DNA of 64,000 nt from Casuarina equisetifolia (GCA_028551475.1 CM052354.1:14221258-14285257); one strand, 5' to 3'. Shown: positions 11,601 through 23,400, numbered from the stretch's first letter. Notes: generated by a model from the sequence alone, not told the origin. Made by a program: numbers and translations.

Positions 11601-12226
11601 CACGTGGCCTAAGAAATGAACTTCTTCCTGAGTGAACAAACGTTTCTCCCTTTTGAGATACAGCTGATTGTCGCGCAACACCTCGAACAAGATTTCAGGT
11701 GTTCTGCGTGTTCTTCGAGTGAATTGCTATAGACAACAATGTCGTCCAAGTAAACGACCATGAATTTATCCAAGTAAGGATGGAGCAAATTATTCATAAG
11801 GGTGCAGAATGTGGCTGGGGCATTGGTTAGCCTGAACGGCATGACAAGCCACTCATAGGAGCCATACCTTGTTACACAAGTAGTCTTTGGCTCGTCTCCA
11901 ACTGCAATTCAAACTTGATGATAGCCCGATCACAAGTCTACTTTGGTGAAGTACCGGGCATGTCCTAACCGATTAAACAAGTCTCCAATCACGGGGATGG
12001 GATACTTGTTCTTTATGGTCACTTTATTTAAGGCTCGGTAGTCAATGTAAAGCCGCATAGATCCATCCTTCTTGGTCTGGAATAACACCGGCGCACCATA
12101 GGGTGCTTTCGCTAGCCGGATGTACCCCGCATCCAGCAAAGACTTCAACTGTTTCCTAAGTTCCTCTAATTCAGGTGGCGTCATCCTGCATGGGGCTTTG
12201 GTTGGCGGTTTCGCCCTGGGCTCCAA
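11601..12226 (-). pseudogene. Chromovirus D reverse transcriptase
   Basis: The N-terminal RT block at 11930-12226 has [48 protein letters not shown] and FTKVDL. A short broken stretch with a stop and shift follows. The second block at 11609-11842 carries [12 protein letters not shown] and [13 protein letters not shown] with both catalytic aspartates. Polymerase motifs are therefore kept, but the frame between the two blocks is broken at about 11843-11930. Confidence 0.9.
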
Positions 12227-12447
12227 TTCAATCCTGTGATCTACCTCTCTCCTGGGAGGTAACTACTTTGGTAGTTCGGGGGCATCACATCCCCATTTCT
12301 TGCTAAAAGTTTAGCTATCACTTCAGGAAGGTCCTCTTTACTCTCGTCCACTGATTCCTTTAGTATTGCTAGGTAGGCTTGTCCCCCTCTTCGTATGCTC
12401 TTTTTGAATTGCATGGCGGAAAGGCTCTGATGTGGTTGACCCACATC

Positions 12448-12870
12448 TTAGGTCATGACCATTGAAGACATGTCGCCTGCAAGGATGCACAGGCAATTGT
12501 GTGCAGCAAAGATAGATGCGACGGACACTCGGAGGAAATCTAGTCCGAGAACAAACTTGTAGTCATCCATTATGACCACAGTGAAGTTCAACTTCCCCCG
12601 CCATTTGCCGACATGAACCCTCACATCTTCGGCAACTCCAATAACTGGCAGCGGTGTGCTATTCACAGTTTTCAGTGCTCCAACATCTCTCTTCACCTTC
12701 ATGCCCAATCTTTTCGCCTCCACAGGCGTGACAAAGTTGTTCGTCGCTCCTGAGTCCACTAAGGCCTTGGTGAGCTTCTCGTTGACCGCACACTTGATGT
12801 ACATCAGTGAGCGTGCGGCGAACGTCGAGGTTTCACTCTTCATTGAGTTAAAGGCTTGAAGAGCCATCAT
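12448..12870 (-). pseudogene. Chromovirus D aspartic protease
   Basis: A 140-codon open stretch with KALVDSGATNNFVTPVEAKR, the retroviral-type aspartic protease motif (DSGA). Further in it has VVIMDDYKFVLGLDFL, which matches the flap and C-terminal helix region. It lies directly between gag (right) and RT (left) on the minus strand, as expected for a Ty3 polyprotein. Cleavage of the polyprotein is the family role. Confidence 0.9.
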
Positions 12871-13979
12871 TTGTTCCCCCTCAACCGGAGGTTCCCGGGG
12901 TTCGTTGCCTCTTCTGCTGGGTTCATAGGTGGGGTCTCTATTTGCACGACGGCATTCAAAGCCTTATTTCGACTCTCTCGGTTCCCATTACAAATGAAGC
13001 ATGTTCTGGTAACCCCATCTTGTCCACCCCTGAATCTATTCACATTCCCGCCATTGTGATTTGGTGGAGCTCTATATCCACCATTCTGATTTGTCTGGGT
13101 TCTACTACTCCCACTCCTTGAGTTCTCTCTCCTAGCTGGTGGTCTTCTGTTCCTGAATTCCGTGGGCCTACGATCTTGTAAGGACTCCACAATCGAGTAG
13201 CTTGACTCAGCGTACGTGCATCTCGTTTCTCCACCTCGTCCTTAGCCCACTTCTAGAGCCCAACGGTAAAGAAGTATAAAAGAGCATCGTCTGTCATGTG
13301 TTGGAGGTACACTGTCGCATCCATGAAAGTCTTCACGTACGCCTACAGGGTGGACATATGATTCAAGAAGTGAAGAGTGTCATATGCTTTTTGATTCACA
13401 TTCATGGGCAGGAATCATTTTTAGGGCCGTCTTAAATGCTTCGAAGGTGGTGATCGCTCCCCCACCAGTTTCTGCCTCTAGGCACCTCTGTCGCCACCAC
13501 GCATTCGCATTACCAATGAGGTAACAAACCGCAGTCTGCACCTTGAACATGTCCTCTTAGATGTAGGCCATCCCAAAGTAATGTTCCAAGTGCCAGATGA
13601 AATCTTCTATCTTGGTGGCATCCCGATTCCCATCATAATGCTTAGGTTTCGAGATGTCGTGGTGTGGTCCGGTAGCATGGTTGGCTCTGAGCCAGAGCTG
13701 TCCGACTGAGTCGCGAACATCCCCCACCTGTTCTTCAATCCGGTTAATGAACTCTTCATTTAGACCAATTCTAGTCTCAAAGTGTGAGAATGTTGCTATT
13801 TGAGATGCCATCTCTACTATTTGACTTTGTAGCGTCTTTATTATGCCTTTCGACAGTTCGACTTCTTTCTCCAAAGTCTTTACTTTATCCTCCAAAGGGT
13901 TCCCCATGTTGTTTGAGGAAGCTGCGCGCTTTGACTTCTTCTTTGGAGGTTGTCTGTTCGCTGCATCCGTAGACGCCAT
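12871..13979 (-). pseudogene. Chromovirus D gag
   Basis: The start ATG is at 13979, 43 bases inside the 5' LTR. The first 140 codons begin MASTDAANRQPPKKKSKRAA, a basic segment. A coiled-coil-like heptad stretch (KVKTLEKEVELSKGIIKTLQ) and a PKHYDGNRDATKIEDFIWHL segment typical of gag capsid follow. The capsid continues in broken frames at 13240-13556. An Arg-rich region, then a degenerate CCHC knuckle (RTCFICNGNRES, His absent), lies near 12960-13000. Gag packages the element RNA. Confidence 0.85.
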
Positions 13980-14005
13980 GCTTCAGTCCGTCTTGGGCGA
14001 ACCTA

Positions 14006-14019
14006 GCTCATTGATACCA
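14006..14019 (-). other. Primer binding site of chromovirus D
   Basis: The minus strand reads TGGTATCAATGAGC two bases after the 5' LTR end. This fits the 3' end of initiator methionine tRNA, the common plant LTR-element primer. Confidence 0.85.
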
Positions 14020-14021
14020 AA

Positions 14022-14469
14022 TGTCACGGTCTTGGTAGATCCGTGCAACACCTAGGTTTCAGTAGAGATCTGGGTCAGCCTTTAAGCGTTCAATAAACTA
14101 CCTGAAAATCGCAAAGGGACAATTTGGTTAGTCCCAAGACAATATGGTAGAGAGGTTGATCACAGAACAAAGGGCACACGCAAACATCAGTTTGAATATA
14201 CATCTTTATTGAACCAGAGAATCATCCAAGTTACAAACAAGCTACAAGCAACTAGACAATACTCCCCATGACCAACTAGGTAGCATTTTATACAAGGGTC
14301 GTTGTGTTTACGTTACATGAGAAAATAAGTACGTAACATATGTATTATAGATTACAAAACAAGGCACCACCCAAGTGGATGGCCCATTACAGGGAAAAAA
14401 CACCAAAGAACAGACGAGCCGCATCCTTGGTCGCCTGAGTGCCTTGGCCCATACTTCTAGTCTGGAACA
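14022..14469 (-). repeat. 5' LTR of chromovirus D
   Basis: It matches 8866-9326 over its whole length, starting 'tgtcacggtcttggtagatc' and ending 'agtctggaaca' on the plus strand. It lacks a roughly 13-bp stretch present in the other LTR. Confidence 0.92.
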
Positions 14470-14978
14470 CTCCGACCGGCGTGATATTCCTCAGTGGATA
14501 GCAAGCTTTTTGGCCAAGGAGGACCACAAGGCTCAGTATTCTAATACTGGTACATGTCATTGATTTTGTTACCCACCTTTTATCTTCTTAATCTTTCAAA
14601 TGGTTAGGTTTTTGCTCGTTCATGTATGTCTTTTCTTTAAATCAAGCATGTCCAAACAAGAAATCAAATTAATCTCTAATTTCAATCGTTTTTGCAGACT
14701 GCAGTTATCTATCTCTGTAAGAAAATGAAATACTTAGAGTTTGTGAATGATTCTCTATTACTCAGTTTTATCTCATGTACAATAGAAGCCCTATATTAAT
14801 AGGCTGAATTCTAATCTACATATGGAATGGAAATAATTACATCAATTACATGAAGATTATAAGGAGAATATACACAGAATATTCTAGATTTCTAAGTGCC
14901 AATAACGGCAACATTGTTGGTGGCCTTCATACTCATTAACAATCTCTATCCTCAACTACTCGGTCCCATCTAACGTAC
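14470..14978. other. GLO intron 7 remainder with LTR-like piece
   Basis: No exon is found here. The segment 14720-14900, read on the minus strand, contains a TATA-like 'ctattaatatagggc' followed by 'ttctattgtacatgag', an arrangement seen in Copia LTR promoter regions. It may be a solo LTR scrap in the intron. The support is weak. Confidence 0.35.
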
Positions 14979-15041
14979 CTTCCAGCTCAGGGAACGATCT
15001 ATTTGACCAGCAACATATGAAGCAAGTCCAGAGTCGTTACT
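14979..15041 (-). pseudogene. GLO: GLO exon 7
   Basis: It encodes [20 protein letters not shown] plus Lys, the usual loop and helix before the DVKWLQ strand. The acceptor GCAG and donor GTACGT are intact. The next exon lies more than 6 kb away because a Gypsy element occupies intron 7. Confidence 0.93.
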
Positions 15042-15133
15042 CTGCGTGGCCCCAAAGAAAAGCAAAAGAAGGGGTATTAACCAATAAGACTAAAAATCGC
15101 CAAGGGAATACCGTCCTGCTAATTTTCAATGAC

Positions 15134-15199
15134 CTCATCTATCTTCCTAAGGTCTAAAGCTTCAAAGTTCTTCAATGTCAAAATGGTGGCGAAGTAAAC
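15134..15199 (-). pseudogene. GLO: GLO exon 6, frameshifted
   Basis: In phase with exon 5 it reads RFTSPPF and then hits a stop. One base further on, the family sequence resumes as LTLKNFEALDLRKIDE. A single T is missing from the TTT-TTG boundary, a 1-nt frameshift that by itself truncates the protein near residue 177. The splice sites look normal. Confidence 0.9.
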
Positions 15200-15324
15200 C
15201 TGCAAGAGAATAAGTGTATCTTTTACGTATTATAATCAGCTTTCAGAAGTTAAATTGATCATCATTCTAGCAAGATCAGCCAGATCTACCAAGCAATGCT
15301 GTTTCCGAACAAAAATTATTTGAC

Positions 15325-15449
15325 CTGTTCTTGATGTCAGCTTGTCTGCGACCCAGCCTTGGGGTATCAACTGTAAGGGCAATGGCCTTAAAACCAGCCC
15401 TTTCCGCTCTTCTCACTAGTTGAGCAACTACATGCCTGTCCTTGTAGAC
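15325..15449 (-). pseudogene. GLO: GLO exon 5
   Basis: It encodes [20 protein letters not shown], then [21 protein letters not shown]. The TVDTP..GRR motif is diagnostic for the FMN-dependent 2-hydroxy-acid oxidase family. The acceptor TTTTCAG and donor GTCAAA are intact. Confidence 0.96.
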
Positions 15450-15529
15450 CTGAAAATTATGACCAATACAAATCACAGACCATTTAAAAGCATGAAGACA
15501 CCGCTAGAACACAGATCAATTCGAAACTA

Positions 15530-15667
<138 letters not shown>

Positions 15668-16969
15668 TTAAAGTGAAGCACGCACTAGCTTTTACAGGCA
15701 TCCAAGCTGATAAACCCAGTAATAAAATTTAAAACGTCCATATTTTCTGCTTTTAGCTGTCTAATTAATGCCCGTAAGTCCCTTTCGTGTGGAACCTCAT
15801 TATCTTAGGTACTAGTTCCTAATCTTTTTGAGACCTAGCCAGACTTGTTTCATCATTGCGGTAGAAATATATTGTCGTAGGGATGGTAAATCATACGTCC
15901 TTACAGGAAAAAGTAGTTAGTGTAATGTGGTTAAGGTATGTTTTTGTGGTTTGTGTTTTGACATGTCAGCTTTTAGGTTAACGGTTAGGATTTTGTTAGC
16001 TTCTTAAACTTTTGCATGCTTTAGGTAATTGTAGACTTATTTTTGTATTGGGATTAGGGGCTAGAGTGCTTTCGCTCTGTCCTATTTGTACTCTGCATGC
16101 CTAACAGATGAAAGGACGTCTCACTCTCCATTTTCAGACAATATGTTAATACCAGAGAAGCCGTGCTGATCTCCAGTGCTCAAGTCACCATGATTCCCTG
16201 TATCTAAAGCTAAGCATTTTAAAAGTTTGCCTTCTATGTGTAGAACTTGGTTGTAATGTTTTAAAGTGATTTTTTTTCGTTGTTGTGTATCTAAGAAAAC
16301 TATTTCTGCTTTATTTGAAGAACTCCTGTATTGTTATTCGTTGTGAATGAGAGGCCTGCTGTGATGTTGTATCTTAACGCTTCTCTATGAAATTCTTCTT
16401 GTATTCCTTCATTTCTGTGAGATCATACTTCAGAGAAGCAGTTCAGGCTGTCATTAGTTAACAAAAATGTGTATTCAGTACATCGAGAATCTAAATAATG
16501 CATCTGACTACCCCATAAAGGCACAGAAAGTATTTTATGCCAAACGCATATGTATCATATTAAGCTCCACTTACAGATTTATGAAATTTTTAAATATTTT
16601 ACAAAGCCATTTGCTTGCTTTCCATCATATTATGGATTCTTCCTTCACGAACATATCTCTGAAGCGAGTCTTAACACTTATTTGTTACATTAACAAGTAA
16701 CTGAGAAATAAGTTAAAAATCCTTTGAACGAACAATCTCATTGAAGAAGGCAAGTGATCAGACACGAACAAGTAGGCAAATGCAATCAGTTCTAAAGAAT
16801 TGCATGTCGACTACTTTGTACCTTCAGATAGTTGGCATCTATATTGCCCCTTCCGATTTGCTATTTTGCAATAAAAATGCAAATTGGTGACACTTACTGA
16901 GTTTAATGCCTATAAAATACCGTCAGGGTGCCTATTGAAAAGAAGCATATAGAAGAATGAACGCGGTAC

Positions 16970-17010
16970 CATTATTGTTCCAGCTGCTGATGCAGCTCTT
17001 GCTGCGTAAT
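16970..17010 (-). pseudogene. GLO: GLO exon 3
   Basis: A 41-nt exon encoding DYAARAASAAGTIM. The acceptor is GTCAG and the donor GTACC. It joins exon 2 in phase at a split Asp codon and ends exactly on the Met codon. Confidence 0.92.
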
Positions 17011-17335
17011 CTGACACCAGCCATGCTATCCTTCAGAGAGAATCAATAGTAATTAAATAAATAAGGAAGTGGTGACATGAAGTTGACAAGTAAATTTAGC
17101 TCGATCAAGATCTGCTATATGCTTCAGTAGATTTAGAAAGTTTACCTGAAAACCAGGTAAATAGTCCTTTTGAGTACACGTGGAAAACAGATACACTCAA
17201 TTAACTGTATTGGAAACATGCTACAACAACTCAATAGAATCAAATAGTTCCAGCAGAAAGCTAGTTGGCCAAAGCTGTTTTAGCATACAAGCTAATTAAA
17301 GAAGCAGAGTAGCAGAAGGAAAAATGCCGACATAC

Positions 17336-17460
17336 CTTCAGGATGAGCCAATTTTTGCATGGTTGTTGGGGCAATCATTATCGGCATTGATATTTTGAAG
17401 CCCAAAACAGTGGCAGTCATGTCTATCTTGCTCAGATCAATCAGAATGCGAGGTCGAAAC
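17336..17460 (-). pseudogene. GLO: GLO exon 2
   Basis: It encodes [14 protein letters not shown], then [19 protein letters not shown] and AHPE, a hallmark stretch of the family (first barrel strand; the PIMIAPT segment lines the FMN). The acceptor is TATAG and the donor GTATG. It joins exon 1 in phase. Confidence 0.95.
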
Positions 17461-17608
17461 CTATATTTAATAACAAAAGGCATATCTCAAGAGCCTTACA
17501 AACAGAAACTTTTTCCTCACGAATATGATGCAGAAAGCACCTAAAAAATAAAAGGAATTATGTGTTCTAGTCAATATTTGAGCATTGGACACGAGACAAA
17601 AATCTCAC

Positions 17609-17745
17609 AGAATTCTAGAGAAAGCATTTCTGTTTTCAGCCAAAGTCCATTGGTCCTCTGCTTCTGACGCGTAGTAATCGTACAACATCTTCGGTAACGT
17701 TTTCTTTGCGATGGCATGGTACTCACTGACATTGGTTATCTCCAT
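17609..17745 (-). pseudogene. GLO: GLO exon 1
   Basis: It encodes [15 protein letters not shown], then YDYYAS and [11 protein letters not shown], the N-terminal helix region of glycolate oxidase that enters the FMN barrel. The start ATG is at 17745-17743. The donor is GTGAG right after 17609. The codon for Leu is split across the intron. No lesion is seen in this exon. Confidence 0.93.
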
Positions 17746-18602
17746 TTCGGGCGTTCTTTATTGGTCCCCTTCCAGAAATCTTTATTCAACACAAAAGGAA
17801 AATAAAAAACATGGGATCAGAGATCATGCAAACTCATGCGATAACAATATCCAGAGGATAGATATTGAGACTCTATCTAGGTCAGTTTCTAACAACCCAA
17901 GACACAGCTAATTCAGCTGAATGCAAGAGCATGGACAGATTCAGTTGAATCAACAAATAAAGAACATAGATAGAAGAATAGTAAGTAGTATAAATAGAGA
18001 ATTTATCATTATAATTTCCTGAGTTTTCTGGGACCAAACATATGGCAATGAAATAACACAACATTTTTAGATGCTCAAATTAACTCGTTGAAATACTAAG
18101 GCCTAACACAAGAGGAAGCAGTTTTAGCGGAGACCCACTTGAAAGAAAAGTATCAACGGTTCTATGCAAAAGAATATAAACGGAGAAACATAGTGGTGAA
18201 GAGAAGACCTTTTGGTTCCAAGACTATGCAATGGGGTGCATGCAAAGGGGGCCATAGATGAAATAAGAGAGAATAAATGCAAAATAACGTATAAAAGTGT
18301 AGGGATCCATTCCAAAACTTTAAGACATTAGGTAAAGAAATCTCACTTATAAGCTCAATAATCCGTCCTCACACTTTCAATGTAGGATAACACCCACCTT
18401 TAACACTTTCTCTCACAAAGTAAAAGCCTATCTTTGACTCTAATACCATATTAGAGTGTAGGGGTTCATTTCAAAACTTTAAGACATTAAGTAAAGAAAT
18501 CTCATCACTTATAAGTTTTTGTCTCATCTTCACGCTTTTAATGTAAGATAATACCTATTTTTAAGATAACAAAAACTCCTAAATATAGAATAGTATAAAG
18601 AC
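17746..18602. other. Upstream flank of GLO with a duplicated segment
   Basis: This is the 5' flank of the minus-strand GLO pseudogene up to the Copia C insertion at 18603, so the original promoter probably continues beyond 23743. No promoter element could be assigned with confidence. Two similar blocks of about 105 bp, 18297-18401 and 18456-18562, both contain 'aaaactttaagacatta' and 'gtaaagaaatctca'. They are direct repeats about 160 bp apart. Confidence 0.5.
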
Positions 18603-18770
18603 TGTTGAAAATATTGTTTGTTGTTGTTGTTGTTGTTCATTGGCCCACTTTTTGTAAACCCTTTAACTGTTCATAGTTACTATAGATCGAATGATTCTTT
18701 AAGAGCCAAATTGTGTGCTTTTCAAATCTATAATAGTTTCATCATTTTTGCTTCAATATGTTTCTTAACA
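18603..18770 (+). repeat. 5' LTR of Copia C
   Basis: It starts TGTTGAAAATATTG with a (TTG)n run and ends ...CTTAACA. Compared with the 3' LTR it lacks about 30 bp (the 'ctcaacctaagacgttttct' part). The following bases TGGTACGA are a poor match to a tRNA-Met primer site. Confidence 0.93.
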
Positions 18771-18810
18771 TGGTACGAAAAAGTAGGCTCATCCTATAAT
18801 CCTAAATTTC

Positions 18811-20120
18811 TTGCATGTTTCCACAACTACACTCCTACATTCAAATTGCACTTCTCTCTGGCATTTTGTCGAACACCTATTGTGCAGCCATTTACCCACC
18901 ATTATACCCGACCACATGGACACCAACCACAGCCCTAAGCACTATCAGAACAACCATCGTGGCACTAAGCACCGTTCTCACACTCGTCATTGCTTCCATG
19001 GGCGTTCGGGTAACCCAGGTTCTACTCCCCTAGTTCAACCCAGCAATGTTCTTTACCTTCATCCAAATGACCAAACCAACATCATGATCGTCTCTGCTAA
19101 ACTACTGGGAGTTAAGAACTATGCCTCTTGGGTAAGAGATATGAAGCATGCTCTATTCAGGAAGAACAAATTCAGGATTGTTGACCCGAATATGAAGCAA
19201 ATAGAACCCGATTCACCTCTTTATCCCTTTTGGGAATGTTGCAATGGGGTGGTCCTTTCTTGGATCCTCTCATCTGTGGCCCCAAAAATTTACAAAACCT
19301 TTACCTATTCATCCAATGCGAAGCATGTATGGAATCATCTCCAAAAGAAATTTATCTGTGTCGGCATAAAGGAGGTCTATGTTGTCCAGCACAACCTAAC
19401 TAACACCAAACAACATGGCAAATCGATTGATAACTATGTCTATCAGTTGGAAGATCATTGGAATCGGCATGATTCCTATGTTGCCATTCTCTATCCATAA
19501 TTGATAAAGGATTCCAATTTCCACAATTTTCAAGAAGTCGACAAGTTAACTAAGTTCCTAAATGGTCTTGACGACTGTTACTTGGTGGCTCGTTCTCATA
19601 TTCAAAACACTCCGCCCCTTTTGACCCTCCTCGAAGCTATTGGCATGATTCGAGACGAAGAAGACATCCTCCCTTCAGTCGAAATCCAGTGAGTAGACTC
19701 ACTGACGTTCACGCTTAAGTCGGGTTTGAATCTCAGGTTAGAGCACCCTGCAGGCAAGCCTCTCTGGTGTGGATCCAGCCTCGCCCCTGATGGACTTCCT
19801 TTGAGCTACGAACATGTTAGGCCCTATATTGCATACGCGGGCTATATTCTGAACTGAGAGGCACATGCAACTTTGAATGGGCTTCTTCACGTGACTCACA
19901 TATTGGGTGTGCCTAATGTGCTGTCTCACCCAAACCCAAAGCCCACATGGGCTCTGTTGATATGGAGGCTATGAATGGGACTTGCACCCATTGTGGCAAA
20001 CAAGGCCATACCTATGATGAATGCTTGATGCTTACTAAACGTGAGCATTGTGGAATTCTTAGGCATTCCAAAGCAAAATGCTACTAACTTCATGGGAAGT
20101 CCAAGGATAAAGGCAAGCAA
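18811..20120 (+). pseudogene. Copia C gag with zinc knuckle
   Basis: The frame 18811-19500 has LHPNDQTNIMIVSAKLLGVK, YASWVRDMKHALFRKNKF, then WECCNGVVLSWILSS and AKHVWNHLQKKF, the Copia gag core. It continues after a stop at 19501-19692 (KLTKFLNGLDDCYLVARSHI). A CCHC knuckle reads CTHCGKQGHTYDEC at about 19990-20031. Gag forms the virus-like particle in active Copia elements. The frame is split by at least two stops. Confidence 0.85.
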
Positions 20121-20324
20121 AAATAAAGTCCACATAGCTCTATGAATCATTCTACTATAAAGGATGTTTCAAGTGACGAGTCCACTATCTCCAAGGATGA
20201 TAGGGAGCTGATCAAGTTTATTCTTCACAAGAAGAAGACATCCATTATTAGTTCAACCTGTGGGGGAGGCAGCAGCACTACTCATGTTGCAAGTACATCT
20301 CCTAAACACCATAATTATTTATGT

Positions 20325-20735
20325 TGACTTGTAGACTCAAGCACCAATAACCATATCACAGGTGATTTTACATGTCTGATATCTCCACAATCATGTAGTC
20401 ATGAATATTGAATTGTTAAACTTCCTAATGGAAAATGCATCCCCAATACCCATATAGGTTTAGTTGTTATTCAGGATAAACATTATTTATATGATGTGCT
20501 TTATGCTCCTTCATTTAGTACTAATCTCTTGTCCACTACAAAATACACCAAAGATAACCATTATGCTATTACATTGCTTCCCTATTTCTACTTCTTTCAG
20601 GACTTACGAACTAGGACAATGACGAGATATGGTAGAGTGAAGCATGGCTTATATTATCTTTCAGACACTTTTAATGATGCATGTAATTTAGAATTAATCA
20701 ACTTTATAGTAAATCATTTGTATTTAAGAAGTTAA
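20325..20735 (+). pseudogene. Copia C protease region
   Basis: LVDSSTNNHITGDF occurs at about 20328-20369. It is the Copia aspartic protease motif with the usual DSG Gly replaced by Ser. Downstream, YLYDVLYAPSFSTNLLSTTK is the conserved segment before the gag-pre-integrase domain. The frame is partly open (20496-20735). Confidence 0.8.
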
Positions 20736-20779
20736 ACTATGTTAGTCAAACTTCTTCCACATCTACTCCATGTAATATT

Positions 20780-21640
20780 TTGCATCAAAGATTAGGACAT
20801 CCATCGTTTAATGTTATGAAACATATCTATAATATATCAATGTCATCTCTTCCTAATATTAAGCATGCAAGATTTGCCCCCTTGCCAAGCATGCTCGTTC
20901 TTCCTTTACTACTCGCACCAATTTCACATAATATTTTTGAATTAATACACGTTGATATTTAGGGTCCTTATAAGGCTCCCTCACATTGTAATGCTAGATA
21001 TTATCTTACAATAGTCAATGACTATTCTAAAGCTACTTGGACCTATCTTATGAGGCATAAAACAAAAGCACTTGATCATCTCAAGTCTTTCTTCATTATG
21101 ATTAAGACTTAACTTAGGACTAGAATTAAGTGTCTTTGCATTGATAATGCACAAGATTTTTTTAATTCATCCTCTATGTTATTTTTTGAGTCTCAAGGAA
21201 TTATTCATGAAAGTTCTTATCCCTATATACCCTAATAAAATAGGGTGGTTGAGAGAAAACATCAACATTTATTCAATGTTGCTATGGCATTATGTTTCCA
21301 ATCTCACTATCCTATTCGTTTTTAGAGCAAATGTTTACTCATGGCCACCTACTTGATTAACCGTACACCTACTCTAATGCTTGATGGTTAAACACCTTTT
21401 AAGTGATTATTTGGCAAGGTACCTTCATTAGAACATGTTTGAGTCTTTGGATGCCTATGCTACACTATTAACTTGACTCAAAAGGACAAGTTTGGACATC
21501 GCTCTATATCATTCATTTTCATAGGTTATCCTTATGCACAAAAGGGTTATTGGCTCTTATCTTTTAATAGTGGAAAATTCTTTACAAGTCATGATATAGC
21601 ATTCCATGAAAACGTTTTCCCTTTTGATTGCTCATCTCCA
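20780..21640 (+). pseudogene. Copia C integrase
   Basis: HQRLGHPSFNVMKHIYNIS begins the zinc-binding pre-integrase part. The core follows with FELIHVDI, stop, GPYKAPSHC, YLTIVNDYSKATWTYLM, a CIDNAQDFFNS segment and VVERKHQHLFNVAMA. D, D and E positions can be placed, but stops and shifts lie between them. The C-terminal part at 21473-21640 has DKFGHRSISFIFIGYPYAQK and GYWLL, the usual end domain. Confidence 0.85.
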
Positions 21641-21959
21641 CATTCAACATCGTCTGACATTGAAATGCAGGACCCTAATTCACTTGCCGTTGTACTTTAC
21701 ATTGGCCCAGCACTACAAGTTCCTATTGACCTTCCATCACCTATTAGGGAACAATCTACTCCACTTAAGCGACAGTCAAGTAGAATTCCTAGAATCCCTA
21801 CTTGGACACAAGATTACATATGTTCTCATACAAATTCATCCCATATTTGTGCTACCTCATTGACTACACATCCTATTCATGAATGTACTCTCACATCATA
21901 TACGATCTAGTTAGCATAACCATTTTATATGTTATATTTATGCTGCAATTGAACCTTCC

Positions 21960-23400
21960 TCTTATAGTGAAGCTGTTCTTGACCCAAAATGGCATGATGC
22001 CATGACTAAGGAGATTAAGGCATTAAAATCAAACACTACATGGGAATTGGTTCCTTTACCTATAGGTCATAGCGCTATTGGGAACAAGTGGGTGTACAAG
22101 ATCAAATATAATGCAAATGAGAGCATTGATCTCTACAAAGCTAGGCTTGTGGCTAAAGGATATAGTTAGCAAGCAAGAATTAACTATGAGGATACTTTTG
22201 CTCCAATTGGAAAGCTTGTGACCATTCAGATTCTCATTGTTTTGGCTACCATACGTCATTAGGATATGCATCAGATGGACATCCACAATGCATTCTTGCA
22301 AGGTGATCTCGATATTGAAATTTATATGCAACTTCCAAAGGGCCTTTGGCTAAAGGGGGGATCTAAAGTTTGCGGACTTAAGAAGTCTCTCTATAGACTT
22401 AAGTAGGCTTCTAAATAGTGGTACCAAAAGTTCACAGATGTTTTTCTTTGAGTTGGTTTCCACCATTTACATTATGACTACTCACTCTTCCTCAAGCAAA
22501 CACGTAAGGGTCTTCTCATTGTCTTTATCTATATAAATGATATGATTATCAAAAGAGGAGATGAAGATGGCATTATCAAGCTAAAAGAATATCTATGTTC
22601 CACATTTTGTATAAAGGATCTTGGATTAGTCAAGTATTTTTTGGAAGTTGAAATACCACGCTCACCTATTGGAATTGTGATGAATCAACAAAAATATGCC
22701 TTGGTGTTATGAATCAACAAAAATATGCCATAGAATTGATCTCTAAATACAAGCTTTTTAGATGTAAGCCAACGAACACTCCCTTGGAACAAAATGTCAA
22801 ATACACAAGTGTTGAATATGATGAGTTTTTAAACAAGGAAGGAGATACACCCTTGAAAGATATTACATGCTATCTAAGGTTAATGGGGAGATTGATCTAC
22901 CTCATGGTTATTAAACCAAATTTTGTTTTGTTGTACAACTATTAAGCCAATTCATGCAAGCACCTAAGGAATCCCATCTTCAGGCTGCACTGTGAGTCAT
23001 CTGTTATGTTAAGAGGTCCTTTAGATGAGGGCTTCTCATGAAGTCTTAAAACACCCTCGAATTGCATGCCTTTTGTGATGCTACTTATGGATCTTGCCTA
23101 TGGGGCACCATTTTACTACAAGTTTCTACATTTTGTTGGGAGACTCCCTAATTTCTTAGAAAAGCAAGAAACAATCAACTATACCTCAATCTTCTCACAA
23201 AATCATAGTATCGAGCTATGACATCCATAATTTGTGAGATCATTTGGCTCATCAGACTTTGAGTACCACTAATTAGACCTATATCCCTTTATTGTGATAA
23301 TGAGGCAGCTATGAAGATAAATGCTAATCCCGTGCTATATGAGAAGACTAAATACATCGAGATAAACCATCACTTCATTAAAGAGAAGATTGATGCATGA
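21960..23400 (+). pseudogene. Copia C reverse transcriptase and RNase H
   Basis: It reads WHDAMTKEIKALKSNTTWEL, NKWVYKIKYNANESIDLYKA, RLVAKGYS, stop, then MDIHNAFLQGDLDIEIYMQL and LKKSLYRLK. It continues with IVFIYINDMIIKRGDEDG, where the YVDDM box has Asn for the first Asp. A 20-nt word repeated at 22681 and 22710 shifts the frame. RNase H-like pieces follow to about 23400 (YCDNEAAMKINANPVLYEKT and a HHF-I-EK segment). Confidence 0.88.

Larger units (their letters stand above)
8866..14469 (-). mobile_element. Gypsy chromovirus D (in GLO intron 7)
   Basis: A 5.6-kb LTR element on the minus strand. LTRs of 448 and 461 bp frame the order gag, protease, RT, RNase H, integrase and chromodomain. 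The tRNA-Met-type primer site lies at 14006-14019 next to the right LTR and the polypurine tract at 9327-9340 next to the left LTR. Several stops interrupt pol, so it is not autonomous now, although the RT box YLDDI and the protease DSGA motif remain. The flanks are cccaa and ctccg, so no target duplication is seen. The element may have been rearranged or one border mutated. The chromodomain places it among plant chromoviruses; the clade is not decided. Confidence 0.92.

Noticed and set aside
22056-22331. 91-codon minus-strand frame
   Set aside because: It is an antisense shadow of the Copia C reverse transcriptase.
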